NCBI RefSeq assembly: GCF_000719095.1
Contig: NZ_JOEH01000025.1
Coordinates: 1 to 64,000 of the forward strand
Direction of reading: 5' to 3'
Source: Streptacidiphilus jeojiense
GTDB taxonomy: Bacteria > Actinomycetota > Actinomycetes > Streptomycetales > Streptomycetaceae
Length of the DNA stretch: 64,000 bases
Made by a program: the position numbers and the translations under genes. Shown here piece after piece: positions 37,166 through 46,558 of the stretch. Under the pieces are notes generated by a model. The model ran no database searches and was not told the DNA's origin. It was given only the letters and a program-made list of their open reading frames with translations. Numbering within the stretch: the stretch's first letter is position 1; the number at the start of each line of letters is the position of its first letter.

Positions 37166-38161
37166 TCACGGGCGGGTGAGCCCCCCAGTACTGCCCGCGA
37201 GTGCGGTCGGCGGCCGTTCCCGGTTCAGGTGGCGCCATTCACGGGGCGACATGCCGTAGGCGAGCCGGAACCGGCGGCTGAAGTGCGTGGCGTCGACGAA
37301 ACCCCAGCGTCGGGCGACCATGGCGATCTGGGCATCGGCATGCAGCAGTTCCCGGCGTGCCCCTTCGAGGCGGGCGCTGATGATCCATTCGGCGATGGTG
37401 AGGGTGTTGTCGCGTGACCACAGGTTGTAGAGATGGCGCAGGGAGATGCTGTGCGCGGCGGCGATCCGGTCCGCGGTCAGGTCGCGGTCGGTCAGGTGCT
37501 GCTGCGCGTAGACCATGATGCGGGTCCGCAACGCGTCGTGCAGCGGGGCGTTGAGCCGCGGGTTGTGGTCACCTGATGTCGCCACGAGGGCACGGGCCAG
37601 TTCGACCGTGGCCGCGGCCAGCATGCCGGCCTCGCGGGTGTCGGTCAGGGCCTGTGCGGCGGGGACGAGACCGAGGAGGTGGGTCTTGAACAGGTCGTAG
37701 ACCGGACTGCCCCTCAGCCCTGAGGTCGACCGGCGGATCATGTCGACCGGCAGCGCGAGGGCGTCGAACCCGATCCCCAGCGAGCCGTGGACACAGTTGC
37801 CACCCATGCCGAACTCAAACGGCCTGGTCATGTCCAGCAGGCTCACATCCCCCTGCGCCTGGTCGGTCCGGCAGCCGTTCTGCTCCTGGTAGCCGGTGCC
37901 GGCCGGGTGGAACCCGAAGGTCGCCTGCTCGGGTGCGCAGTCACGTACCTGGGCCCTGGTGCGCCGCATCCGCACCGGATCCCCGCCGGCTCGCACCAGC
38001 ATCGCCGGGCCCAACTGCCAGTACTCGATCCGGTACCGCAGCGGCCCGGGTCCCGAGGCGAAGGCGATCTCGGAGGGAGCGACCGTGTTCCTGACCGCGT
38101 CGATCACCGCGTCCGGCCGCTGCCTCGGCGGCAGTTCCGTGGTGTCCACCAGGACGGCCAT
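37166..38161 (-). CDS. AraC-family transcriptional regulator (paralogue A)
   Basis: A 331-residue regulator. Residues ~1-190 form an AraC_binding_2-type ligand domain, and the C-terminal double HTH (~215-320) reads AHSISLRHLYNLWSRDN, then WGFVDATHFSRRFRLAYG and SPREWR. It is homologous throughout to the divergent gene at 38534, so the pair comes from a duplication. I chose the ATG at 38161 because it aligns with the N-terminus of the paralogue; the frame is open to 38413 but codon content upstream is poor. Effector unknown. Confidence 0.88.
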   Translation of the reverse strand: MAVLVDTTELPPRQRPDAVIDAVRNTVAPSEIAFASGPGPLRYRIEYWQLGPAMLVRAGGDPVRMRRTRAQVRDCAPEQATFGFHPAGTGYQEQNGCRTDQAQGDVSLLDMTRPFEFGMGGNCVHGSLGIGFDALALPVDMIRRSTSGLRGSPVYDLFKTHLLGLVPAAQALTDTREAGMLAAATVELARALVATSGDHNPRLNAPLHDALRTRIMVYAQQHLTDRDLTADRIAAAHSISLRHLYNLWSRDNTLTIAEWIISARLEGARRELLHADAQIAMVARRWGFVDATHFSRRFRLAYGMSPREWRHLNRERPPTALAGSTGGLTRP

Positions 38162-38533
38162 CTTCACCCCCCAACCCAGGCAGTCCGAGTTCCCCGCGGG
38201 CTCGACAGCCGTGGACGGCTCCGGCTCCGGCTCCGGCGATGCCCCGGATCCCCCTGGCAGCAACGCTACGACCGCCGCCATCGGCACATTGCAGGACCTG
38301 AGCGCCCAGGACTTGCCCCTGCATGCACGACGCGGCGCCGACCTGCGCATTCGCGGACGAAGAGGGCATGCGGGTGGCAGGATGGCGCTCCTTCCAACAG
38401 CCTTACCGGGCAAGCAATCTCATGGGCCGTGACGTCCTGAGGGAACCTTCTGAACCATGATCATGACCCGCGCGAAGCCCGTATACTGCTCCAGCGCCAC
38501 GCCGCATCCGTCCCCATGTCCAGGTGAACCTCC
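38162..38533. other. divergent control region between the two AraC genes
   Basis: 372 bases. It contains a short triplet-like repeat (GGCTCC repeated three times, near 38216-38235) and the palindrome ATGATCAT at 38457-38464, about 70 bp upstream of paralogue B. The stretch CCCGTATACTG near 38478-38488 could be a -10 element. I cannot identify AraC operator half-sites by eye. Confidence 0.45.
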
Positions 38534-39532
38534 ATGGCCGTCATCTTCGACACCGCCGGCCTGCCGGCATCCGACCGCGCCGAAGCCGTCTACGACGCGA
38601 TGATGTCCGCCACCGCCCCCTGCCACGTGATCCACGAGAATCCCGACGCCCCACTGCACTTCCGGATCGAAGTGTGGGCCGTGGGCGACGTCGAGATCTT
38701 CACCAACCGCTCTTCCGGTCTGCGGCTGCTGCGCACCGCCAAGCAAGCCCGCCACGAACCCATGCCGGTGATCGCCATCTCGGTCCAACGGGCCGGCCAG
38801 GGCCTGTTGGAGCAGTGGGACCAACGCAGGAGCTTCACCCCCGGCGAGATGCTGGCTGTCGACCTCTCGGCGCCCTACGACTTCTCCTGGAGCGGCACCG
38901 GCGCCGCCGGATGCGTCCAGATCCGCGCCGACATGCTGGACCTGCCCGCCGACATGGTCCACCGGGGCTGCCCACAACTGCAGCGCAGCCCGTTGTACCC
39001 GCTGCTCACCGACCACATCCGGCACCTCACCCGCGACCCCGGGGCGGTCACCGGGCTCCTGGCCCAGTCGTCACTGGGCGCTGCCACGCTGGAGCTGGCC
39101 AGGGCGCTGCTGGCCTCGGCCGCCGGCGATTCCCGGCATGCGCGTGCCGCTCTGGCCGAGTCCCTGCTGACCCGCGTCCGCGCCTACGTCCGCCGGCATC
39201 TGAGGGACGGCGACCTCTCCCCCGCATCGATCGCCGCAGCCCACAGCATCTCGGTCCGCTACCTCTACAAGCTCTGCGCGGCAGGCAACTTCAGCCTGGA
39301 ACAGTGGATCATCGCCGAACGGCTCAAGGGTGCCTGTTCGGATCTCGCCGCCCCCGGGGAGACTCGCTCGGTGGCGGCGATCGCCCGCGCCTGGGGCTTC
39401 AGCGACCCCGCGCACTTCACCCGCCGCTTCCGTGCGACCTTCCAGTGCACACCGACCGACTGGCGCCACGCAGAACGCAGACACGCGTCACAGCGGCCGG
39501 CACCCGATTCCGCTCCGGAGACCGACCGTTGA
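38534..39532 (+). CDS. AraC-family transcriptional regulator (paralogue B)
   Basis: A 332-residue regulator with the same architecture as paralogue A: an AraC_binding_2-type effector domain (MAVIFDTAGLPASDRAEAVY matches MAVLVDTTELPPRQRPDAVI of A), then a double HTH (AHSISVRYLYKLCAAGN, WGFSDPAHFTRRFRATFQ, TPTDWR). The effector domain has diverged much more than the HTH, which fits different ligands and related operators. The ATG at 38534 follows a weak AGGTGAACC site. Its stop is 41 bases from the end of the convergent MMPL gene. Confidence 0.9.
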   Translation: MAVIFDTAGLPASDRAEAVYDAMMSATAPCHVIHENPDAPLHFRIEVWAVGDVEIFTNRSSGLRLLRTAKQARHEPMPVIAISVQRAGQGLLEQWDQRRSFTPGEMLAVDLSAPYDFSWSGTGAAGCVQIRADMLDLPADMVHRGCPQLQRSPLYPLLTDHIRHLTRDPGAVTGLLAQSSLGAATLELARALLASAAGDSRHARAALAESLLTRVRAYVRRHLRDGDLSPASIAAAHSISVRYLYKLCAAGNFSLEQWIIAERLKGACSDLAAPGETRSVAAIARAWGFSDPAHFTRRFRATFQCTPTDWRHAERRHASQRPAPDSAPETDR

Positions 39533-39573
39533 GGACGTTCGCCTGAAGCAGCGGCGGGACCGCGCTGGGGTAC

Positions 39574-41739
39574 TCAGTCGCCCTCGGCGTTGATGTGGGG
39601 CAGTACCCGGTCCAGCCGACGCGGCAGCCACCACGCGCTGCGGCCGAGCAGCGTCATGACTGCGGGCACGAGCAGCAGGCGCACCACGGTGGCGTCCACC
39701 AGCACGCTGACGGCCAGGCCCAGGCCCAGCATCTTGACGGTGATGTTGTCGCTGAGGATGAAGGCGGCGAAGACGCTCACCATGATCAGCGCCGCGCAGG
39801 TGATCACGCGTGCGGTGATCTCCAGGCCGTGGGCGACGCTCGCCCGGGCGTCGCTGGTGCGCGTCCAGGCCTCGTGGACCCGGGAGAGCAGGAAGACCTC
39901 GTAGTCCATGCTCAGGCCGAAGACGATGGCGAACATCATCATCGGCACATAGCTCTCGATCGGTACGGTGCCGGACACTCCCAGCGCGGGACCACCCCAG
40001 CCCCACTGGAACACCGCGACCACCACTCCGTAGGAGGCGGCGATCGACAGCAGGTTCAGCACCGCGGCCTTGACGGCGACCAGCAGGCCCCGGAAGACCG
40101 CCAGGATGATCAGGAACGCCAGGGCGACCACGACCGCGATGATGAGCGGCAGTCTGCTCGCGATGATCTCCAGGAAGTCCAGTTGGGCCGCGGTCGTGCC
40201 GGTCAGGTAGGCCTTGGCCGCGGTGCCGGCCACGCCCTGCGGCAGGGAGACGTCGGTGAGGTGCCGGTAGAGCCGGGTGGTGGCGGCGTCCTGCGGGGCC
40301 GCGCTCGACAGTGCCGTGGCGATGAGCGCCTGGCCGTCGCTGGTGGGTTGCAGCGGGCTGATGCTCGCGGCGCCGGGGACACCGGTGAGCGACTTGGTCA
40401 GGTTGGCGGACAGCGTGGACCGGTCCGCGGCGGGGACCTGGCTCTGGTCCACCACGATGGTCAGCGGACCGTTGGCGCCCGGCCCGAAGCCGGAGCTGAT
40501 GAGGTCGTAGGCGCGGCGGTCGGTGAAGCTGGTGGGGTCGGCGCCGTCGCCGATGTGGCCCAACCGGATGGAGAACAGCGGGATCGCCAGCACGCCCACC
40601 ACCACCAGGCCGGCCAGCAGGAACCACCACGGACGCCGCTGCACCCGGTGCGCGTAGCGGTGCCAGCCGCCCTGGGCCTCGGTGCCGGCGCCGTTGGTCC
40701 CCTCGGCCACCGGGGTGCGCACGCTGAGCCGGTCGATACGGCGCCCGACCAGCCCCAGCAGGGCCGGCACCAGGGTGACCGCTCCGAGTACCGCCGTGAT
40801 CACGGTGACGCCGGCCGCCGCCCCCAGCTTCCCGATGAAGCCGACCCGGGAGACGTACAGTCCGGCCAGGGCGACGATGACGGTGCAGCCGGAGACCAGT
40901 ACCGCGCGTCCGCTGGTGGCCACGGCCCGGCCGGCCGCCTCGACCGGGTCCTGCCCGTCGATCAGACGCTGGCGGTGACGGGTGGTCAGGAACAGCGCGT
41001 AGTCGATGCCGACCCCCAGGCCGATCATGGTCGCCAGGGTCGGCGACACGCTGGCGAAGGTGAAGGCGGCAGCCAGCAGACCGAGGCAGCCGAGCCCGAC
41101 CACGACGCTGATGAGCGCGGTCAGCAGCGGCAGTCCGGCGGCGATGACGCTGCCGAAGCCGATCAGCAGCACCACCACCGCGACCGCGAAGCCGATGGCC
41201 TCGCTGGTCAGGTCGGCGGCCTTGGGCCTGGCGAGCTCGCCCAGCGGGCCGCCGTACTCGACCTGGACCCCGGCGGCCCGGATCGGCGCCACGGCGGCGT
41301 CGACGCCGGAGAGGTAGCCCTGGCCCAGGGAGGTGGGGTTGGCGTCGAACCGTACCGTGATGTAGCCGGTCCGGCCGTCGCTGGACACGGCTCCCGGGGG
41401 TGCCGGCGGCAGCGGATTCTGCACGGACAGCACATGGGGCAGGTGCTGCAGCGAGGTGACCGCCTGGTCCACCTGGCTCTGGACGTCGGTCAGCGGCCCT
41501 TTAGAGTCGTGCATCACGATCTGCGCCCCGGTGCCGCCCGAGCCGGGAGCGTGCGCGCTGAGCACGGCCAGCCCCTGGTAGGACTGGGTTCCGGGCAGGG
41601 AGAAGTCGTCGGAGTAGGTCCCCCCGAAGGCGCTCTGCAGCGCGTGCACACCGACCAGGGCGATCAGCCACACGACGATGACCACCACGAAGTGACGCGC
41701 GCACCACTGTCCCAGCCGCTGCAGGACACCTACGGACAT
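39574..41739 (-). CDS. MMPL-family transporter
   Basis: A 721-residue RND-type exporter. The topology repeats twice: helix (residues ~15-35), large extracellular domain (~36-180), five-helix bundle, loop with basic residues (~340-370), then helix, second extracellular domain and second bundle. The proton-relay Asp/Tyr motifs are LGVGIDYALFLTTRHRQR and FGLSMDYEVFLLSRVHEAW. A GTG six bases upstream is possible, but AGGAG at 41746-41750 lies five bases from the ATG at 41739. It is divergent from the hydrolase-SDR operon, which suggests a shared promoter region. Substrate unknown; no two-component system is attached, unlike the MMPL operon at 3925. Confidence 0.93.
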   Translation of the reverse strand: MSVGVLQRLGQWCARHFVVVIVVWLIALVGVHALQSAFGGTYSDDFSLPGTQSYQGLAVLSAHAPGSGGTGAQIVMHDSKGPLTDVQSQVDQAVTSLQHLPHVLSVQNPLPPAPPGAVSSDGRTGYITVRFDANPTSLGQGYLSGVDAAVAPIRAAGVQVEYGGPLGELARPKAADLTSEAIGFAVAVVVLLIGFGSVIAAGLPLLTALISVVVGLGCLGLLAAAFTFASVSPTLATMIGLGVGIDYALFLTTRHRQRLIDGQDPVEAAGRAVATSGRAVLVSGCTVIVALAGLYVSRVGFIGKLGAAAGVTVITAVLGAVTLVPALLGLVGRRIDRLSVRTPVAEGTNGAGTEAQGGWHRYAHRVQRRPWWFLLAGLVVVGVLAIPLFSIRLGHIGDGADPTSFTDRRAYDLISSGFGPGANGPLTIVVDQSQVPAADRSTLSANLTKSLTGVPGAASISPLQPTSDGQALIATALSSAAPQDAATTRLYRHLTDVSLPQGVAGTAAKAYLTGTTAAQLDFLEIIASRLPLIIAVVVALAFLIILAVFRGLLVAVKAAVLNLLSIAASYGVVVAVFQWGWGGPALGVSGTVPIESYVPMMMFAIVFGLSMDYEVFLLSRVHEAWTRTSDARASVAHGLEITARVITCAALIMVSVFAAFILSDNITVKMLGLGLAVSVLVDATVVRLLLVPAVMTLLGRSAWWLPRRLDRVLPHINAEGD

Positions 41740-42053
41740 ATGCACTCCTAGAGATTGTGACCGTCGTTTGGTGTCGCTGGGGGTAGACGCAGATGCGCTC
41801 GCGTTTTGCGTTCATACCAGGACACTCAGGTCATGCCTGTGCAAGCGCGCGGGTGACTCGGTCGACGCTGCCCGAGGTCACTCCACCGGCGGAGCCGCCC
41901 GAGGGGACCGCAGGTCGGCCCCAGCCATGACATGGGGTCACCACGGGTCAGGACTGGGGTGTTTCCCCGGTTCGAACAACGGGGCCGGGTGATGTCCTGG
42001 TGGCACACCCACCGTGCATCGACCGTTCGCGAAACAGAGAAGGGCCAAGAACC
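41740..42053. other. divergent control region, MMPL and hydrolase-SDR
   Basis: 314 bases carrying the promoters of both units. Near 41760-41830 the base composition is less GC-rich than average. AGAGAAGGG before ATG 42054 is the ribosome site of the hydrolase. I see no clear long palindrome. Confidence 0.45.
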
Positions 42054-42863
42054 ATGACCGATCCGATCCCCGTCCTCTTCATCCACGGCCTGTGGCTGCA
42101 CAGCAGTTCCTGGCAGCCGTGGATCGACCTGTTCCAGCAGGAGGGCTACGCCCCGTCCGCCCCGGGCTGGCCCGGGGACCCCGACACCGTCGAAGAGGCA
42201 CGGCAGAACCCGGAGAGCATCGCCGACCACGGCATCGACGACGTCGTGGAGCACTACGCCGCCATCGTCCGCGGGATGGAGAGCCTGCCGATCCTGGTCG
42301 GTCACTCCTTCGGCGGCATGATCGCCCAGAAGCTCCTGGGACAGGACCTGGCCCTCGCCGCCGTGGCCGTCGACGCGGCCCAGATCAAGGGGGTCCTGCC
42401 GCTGCCCCTGTCCGCGCTGCGCTCGACGCTGCCGGTGTTCAAGAACCCGGCGAACAAGCACCGCGCCGTGTCGCTGACCGCCGAGCAGTTCCGCTTCGCG
42501 TTCGGCAACGCGATCTCCCAGGAGGAGTCCGACGCGCTGTTCGAGCAGTGGACCATCCCCGCGCCCGGCAAGCCGCTGTTCGAGGCCGCCGCCGCGAACT
42601 TCAACCCGCACTCGCCGGCGAAGGTCGAGACCGAGAACTCGGGGCGCGGCCCGCTGCTGCTGATGTCCGGCGGCAAGGACCACACCGTCCCGGAGACGGT
42701 CACCCGCGCCACCCTCAAGCAGTACCGGCGCTCCGAGGCCGTCACCGAGTTCATGACCTTCCCCGACCGCGGGCACTCGCTGACCGTCGACGGCGGTTGG
42801 CGCGAGGTCGCCGACCAGGCGCTGGCCTGGCTGCGGCGGCAGGACCTGGACACCGCCCGATGA
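42054..42863 (+). CDS. alpha/beta hydrolase
   Basis: A 269-residue hydrolase. Oxyanion segment LFIHGLWLHSSSW, nucleophile elbow LVGHSFGGMIAQ (Ser ~residue 84), and C-terminal HSLTVDGGWREV supply the expected Ser-Asp-His triad (Asp in MSGGKDHTVPETV). It is a cytoplasmic enzyme of esterase, lactonase or epoxide-hydrolase type; the substrate cannot be resolved. The ATG is preceded by GAAGGG. The SDR gene starts inside its stop codon, so hydrolase and dehydrogenase are made together and may act in sequence on the same compound (inference). Confidence 0.9.
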   Translation: MTDPIPVLFIHGLWLHSSSWQPWIDLFQQEGYAPSAPGWPGDPDTVEEARQNPESIADHGIDDVVEHYAAIVRGMESLPILVGHSFGGMIAQKLLGQDLALAAVAVDAAQIKGVLPLPLSALRSTLPVFKNPANKHRAVSLTAEQFRFAFGNAISQEESDALFEQWTIPAPGKPLFEAAAANFNPHSPAKVETENSGRGPLLLMSGGKDHTVPETVTRATLKQYRRSEAVTEFMTFPDRGHSLTVDGGWREVADQALAWLRRQDLDTAR

Positions 42864-43666
42864 GCGCCTCCGCCGCGGGCACGGGTCTGGCCGGTCAGCG
42901 TGCCGTGGTCACCGGCGCCGGCCGGGGCATCGGCCTGGCGATCACCCAGGGTCTGCTCGCGGCCGGGGCCCGCGTCGTCGCCGGGACCAAGAACCGCACC
43001 CAGGAACTCGACGACCTGGTCAAGCAGGGCGCCGAACTGACCGTCGTGGAAGTCGACCTGGCCACCCCCGACGGCCCGGGAGCCCTCGTCGCCGCCGCGG
43101 CCGAACTGCACGGCGGACTCGACGTCCTGGTGAACAACGTCGGCGCGGTAAAGCCACGGGTCGGAGGGCTGCTCGCCACGACCGACGCGGACTGGGACTG
43201 GACCTTCACGATCAACCTGATGGCGGCCGTCCGCGCCACCCGCAGCGCACTGCCGCACCTGATCGCCACCGGAGACGGCCGGATCGTCACCGTCGCCTCG
43301 GTCAACGCCCGACTTCCCGACCCGCTGGTCATCGACTACGGCGCAGCCAAGGCGGCCCTGTCCAACTTCTGCAAGGCGCTGTCCAAGCAGGTCGGGCCGC
43401 AGGGCGTGCGCGTCAACTGCGTCAGCCCCGGACCGGTGGAGACGCCCCTGTGGAAGGGCGCCGGCGGCGTGGCCGCCACTGTCGGCGCCGGCCTCGGCCT
43501 GGATCCCGGCACCGTCGCCGAGACCGCGGCGGCCCAGGCGGCCACCGGACGTTTCACCCTGCCCTCCGAAGTCGCCGACCTGGTCGTGTTCCTGGCCGGC
43601 CGGCGTTCGGGCAACATCACCGGCGCCGACTTCCTGATCGACGGCGGGATGACGGACGTGCTGTGA
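42860..43666 (+). CDS. short-chain dehydrogenase/reductase (SDR)
   Basis: A 268-residue classical SDR. TGAGRGIG binds the cofactor (residues ~18-25), NNVGAV is the NNAG-like strand, ASVNARL carries the catalytic Ser, and the active-site pair is DYGAAKAAL (Tyr ~residue 159, Lys 163). ADFLIDGGMTDVL ends the protein. The ATG overlaps the stop of the upstream hydrolase by four bases. The first of two large LuxR regulators is convergent immediately after it. Confidence 0.92.
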   Translation: MSASAAGTGLAGQRAVVTGAGRGIGLAITQGLLAAGARVVAGTKNRTQELDDLVKQGAELTVVEVDLATPDGPGALVAAAAELHGGLDVLVNNVGAVKPRVGGLLATTDADWDWTFTINLMAAVRATRSALPHLIATGDGRIVTVASVNARLPDPLVIDYGAAKAALSNFCKALSKQVGPQGVRVNCVSPGPVETPLWKGAGGVAATVGAGLGLDPGTVAETAAAQAATGRFTLPSEVADLVVFLAGRRSGNITGADFLIDGGMTDVL

Positions 43667-43678
43667 TCCCGGAGGACG

Positions 43679-46486
43679 CTACGACGGTTCCGCATCACCG
43701 GCGGTCCCCGTTCGGCCCAGTGCCTCTGCGATCCTCCTGCGGGAGGTGATGCCGAGCTTGCGGAAGACCTTGTTCAGGTGGAACTCCACGGTCGAGGTGG
43801 TGATGAACAGTCTGGAGGCGACCTCGGCGTTGGTCAGCCCCGAGGCGGCCAGCAGCGCCACCTGCCGTTCCTGGGCGGTCAGTTCGAACCCGCTTCCGGT
43901 GCGGCTCCTGCGCGCCGTGGCCCCCGTGGCCCCCGTGGCGAGCAGTTCGCTGCGGGCGCGCTCGGCGAACAGCGCCGCGCCCCAGGCGTCGAAGGACTCG
44001 TAGGCGGCCCGCAGCTGCGTCCTGGCCTCGGCCCGGCGTTTGCGCCGCCGGAGCCACTCGCCGAACAGAAGGCGGGAGCGGGCCTGTTCGGCGGCCAGGG
44101 GAACCTTCCCCAACAGCGCGATCGACTCCTGGTACTGCTCCTCTGCATCGGCGTCCTCGCCCATCAGCGCCCGGGAACGGGCCAGCAGACCCAGCGCCCA
44201 CGGTGTTCCGGCAAGCTGCGCACGGTCTTCGAGTCGCTGCAGCGCGAGGGTCGCCGAGTGCCGGTCCCCCGCGCGCACCGCGGCCTCGACCAGGAGCGGC
44301 AGCATCAGATTGCCCAGCGACGGGGCGTCCTCGTGGTAGCTGAGCAGCGCATGGCGCAGCGCCTGGTGGTAGCGCCTGGCGCCCAGGTCGAGGATGCACA
44401 GTGCGTGCAGCGCCAACTGTCGCAGCAGGCCCAACCCGTAGGTGTCGGCGACGGCGTCCATCATCGCCACGGTGGTGCGCACGTCCTCGTCCCGGCCCAT
44501 CCAGGCGTACAGCAGGGCCCGGTTGAGATCCTTCTGCGTCTTCAGCCCGATGGCTTCGGCGTAGTCGTCCGCCTCGCTGTACAGGGCGTCGGCCGCGGCC
44601 AGCCGTCCGTTCCAGATCTCGGTGGACGCCAGGTTCGACACGGCCAGGCTGAGACCGTACAGCGCTCCCTGGCTGCGATCCACGGCTGCCAGCCGGCCGA
44701 CGACCTCGACGTACGCCTCGATGTCCCACACGTCGATCGCGGCGATGCTCACCAGGATGCTGAAGGGCGTGGCCATGTCGCGCAGTTCGGCCGCAGTGCG
44801 CAGTCCCGCCAGGGCCGCCTGCATGGTCGTCACGCTGCTCCCGTACCCGCGGGCCGCGCGCAGGGCCAGACCCTGGACCAGCTGGTCCGGGCTCCACTCC
44901 TGCGGATCCGGGTCGTGCGGGGCGGCGAGCACGGCGCCGGCGACCTCCGCCATGGTGGTGCGGTACATCGGGTCCCGGGCGATGACGGCGGCGTGCATGG
45001 CCTCGTAGAGAAGGTCCCTGGTCATTCGGCCGTCCGTGTCCGCGAGTTCGGCAACGGCGCCGAGCATCATGGCGGGGACACGGTCGTTGCGGGTGTTGAA
45101 GAGTTCTGCCGACGCCCGGATCCGCAGCGCGCGTGCCCGGGTGGCGGGATGGTGGAGCGCGGGTGCGGCCAGGTCGAGGAGGGGCAGAACCGGCGCATGG
45201 TCCCCCGAGGTCAGATGGGCCTCGGCGGCGGCCAGGTACCGCTCGGCGCGCCTGGCCGGCTCGGTGGTCAGGGCAGCGGACTTGGACAGGAACAGTGCCT
45301 GGGCGGAGTACCCGCCCCTGGCCCGGGCCAGTTCCGAGGCGGCCTCCAGGTCCGCGGCCACCTCCTCGTCGGGGCCGGCGGCCGCCTCGGCACGATGCCA
45401 GGCGCGCCGGTCGGGAACGCGGTCGGGATCACTGGCCGCGGCCAGCGCGGCGTGGATCCGCCGACGGTCCTCCGCGGAGGCCGCCGCGTAGACCGACGAC
45501 CGGATGAGGGGGTGGCGGAAGTCGACCGTGGTCCCCTGCCGCAGGATCCCGGCCTGGACGGCCGCGGCGGCGGCTGCGGCCGACAGGCCCAGCACACCGG
45601 CCGCACGCCAGATCACCGCCCTGTCGTCGGTCGGCGCTGCGGCTATGAGGAGCAGCAGGGTCCGGGTGTCGGAGGCCAGCGCGGCCACCGACTGTCGGAA
45701 GTGCTCCACCAGCAGTGCGCCCACCGGCAGCGGTTCGGGCATCGGCACTACCCCGGCCAGCTGTTCGACGCCCAGGTGCGCGCCCAGTTCGATCAGCGCC
45801 AGCGGATTGCCCCCGGTGCCGGCCACGACCCGGTCGGCGACCACCGCGTCCAGATGACCGGGAGCAACCAGGGACAGCAACTGCCTGGCGTCGCCGGCGG
45901 GCAGCCCCTCGACCCGCAGGGAGGGTACGGCACCGAACAGGCCATCGCCCTGGAAGTCGTCCCTGACCGCGAAGATCAGGCCCAGCGAGTCGGCGTAGAG
46001 CCGCCGGGCGACGAAGGCCAGCGTCTCGGCCGACTCCCGGTCCAGCCAGTGCACGTCGTCGATCAGGCACAGCAGCGGCAGTTCCGATGCCACGGCGGCC
46101 AGCAGGGTCAAGGCGGCGAGACCGACCAGATGCCGGTCCACCGGGGCTGCGTCCGCCAGGCCGAACGCGGCGTTCAACGCGGCCCGCTGTCCGGCGGGCA
46201 GCTGGTGGACGCGGGCCAGGTGCGGCCGCAGGATCCGGTGCAGTGCGCTGTAGCCCAGGGGCTGCTCGATCTCCACACCCGCGATCCTGGTCAGCTGCAC
46301 CCCGACCGCCTGGGCCGCCGCATGATCGAGGAGCCGCGTCTTGCCGATGCCGGCCTCTCCCACCAGCACCAGGACGCCGCTGCGTCCGTCCCGCACCGCC
46401 TCCAGCAGCTGTCCGATCGCCTCGCGCTCGGCGGAACGGCCCAGCAGCGGCCGCACCGTTCCGGCACGAGCCCCGCGCACGGCCAT
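43679..46486 (-). CDS. LAL-family LuxR transcriptional regulator
   Basis: A 935-residue large ATP-binding regulator. Walker A is GEAGIGKTRLL (residues ~43-53), Walker B is LLCLIDDVHWLD (~135-146), a winged and TPR-like helical region fills the middle, and the C-terminal HTH is LTAQERQVALLAASGLTN followed by TVEFHLNKVFRKLGI. MalT-like proteins of this kind switch on when they bind ATP and a small inducer. The ATG at 46486 is used. The downstream neighbour (convergent) is the SDR gene; the next gene upstream on the same strand is a second LAL regulator 72 bp away. Confidence 0.93.
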   Translation of the reverse strand: MAVRGARAGTVRPLLGRSAEREAIGQLLEAVRDGRSGVLVLVGEAGIGKTRLLDHAAAQAVGVQLTRIAGVEIEQPLGYSALHRILRPHLARVHQLPAGQRAALNAAFGLADAAPVDRHLVGLAALTLLAAVASELPLLCLIDDVHWLDRESAETLAFVARRLYADSLGLIFAVRDDFQGDGLFGAVPSLRVEGLPAGDARQLLSLVAPGHLDAVVADRVVAGTGGNPLALIELGAHLGVEQLAGVVPMPEPLPVGALLVEHFRQSVAALASDTRTLLLLIAAAPTDDRAVIWRAAGVLGLSAAAAAAAVQAGILRQGTTVDFRHPLIRSSVYAAASAEDRRRIHAALAAASDPDRVPDRRAWHRAEAAAGPDEEVAADLEAASELARARGGYSAQALFLSKSAALTTEPARRAERYLAAAEAHLTSGDHAPVLPLLDLAAPALHHPATRARALRIRASAELFNTRNDRVPAMMLGAVAELADTDGRMTRDLLYEAMHAAVIARDPMYRTTMAEVAGAVLAAPHDPDPQEWSPDQLVQGLALRAARGYGSSVTTMQAALAGLRTAAELRDMATPFSILVSIAAIDVWDIEAYVEVVGRLAAVDRSQGALYGLSLAVSNLASTEIWNGRLAAADALYSEADDYAEAIGLKTQKDLNRALLYAWMGRDEDVRTTVAMMDAVADTYGLGLLRQLALHALCILDLGARRYHQALRHALLSYHEDAPSLGNLMLPLLVEAAVRAGDRHSATLALQRLEDRAQLAGTPWALGLLARSRALMGEDADAEEQYQESIALLGKVPLAAEQARSRLLFGEWLRRRKRRAEARTQLRAAYESFDAWGAALFAERARSELLATGATGATARRSRTGSGFELTAQERQVALLAASGLTNAEVASRLFITTSTVEFHLNKVFRKLGITSRRRIAEALGRTGTAGDAEPS

Positions 46487-46558
46487 GGGAACCCCCTGTC
46501 ATCGGAACTCCTGCCTGAGGAGACAGACGCTAGTCAGCGCCGATGACACGATCGAGCG

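Noticed and set aside
38210..38240. Short tandem GGCTCC repeats upstream of the AraC gene
   Set aside because: Only three copies; ordinary for GC-rich sequence and not enough for a repeat element or VNTR call.
39595..41751. A 718-codon open frame on the plus strand
   Set aside because: Antisense to the MMPL transporter at 39574-41739, with low-complexity composition; a shadow frame.
43778..46546. A 922-codon open frame on the plus strand
   Set aside because: Antisense to the LAL regulator; rich in Gly/Gln/Arg/Val with no family motif. Long shadow frames are expected opposite GC-rich genes.
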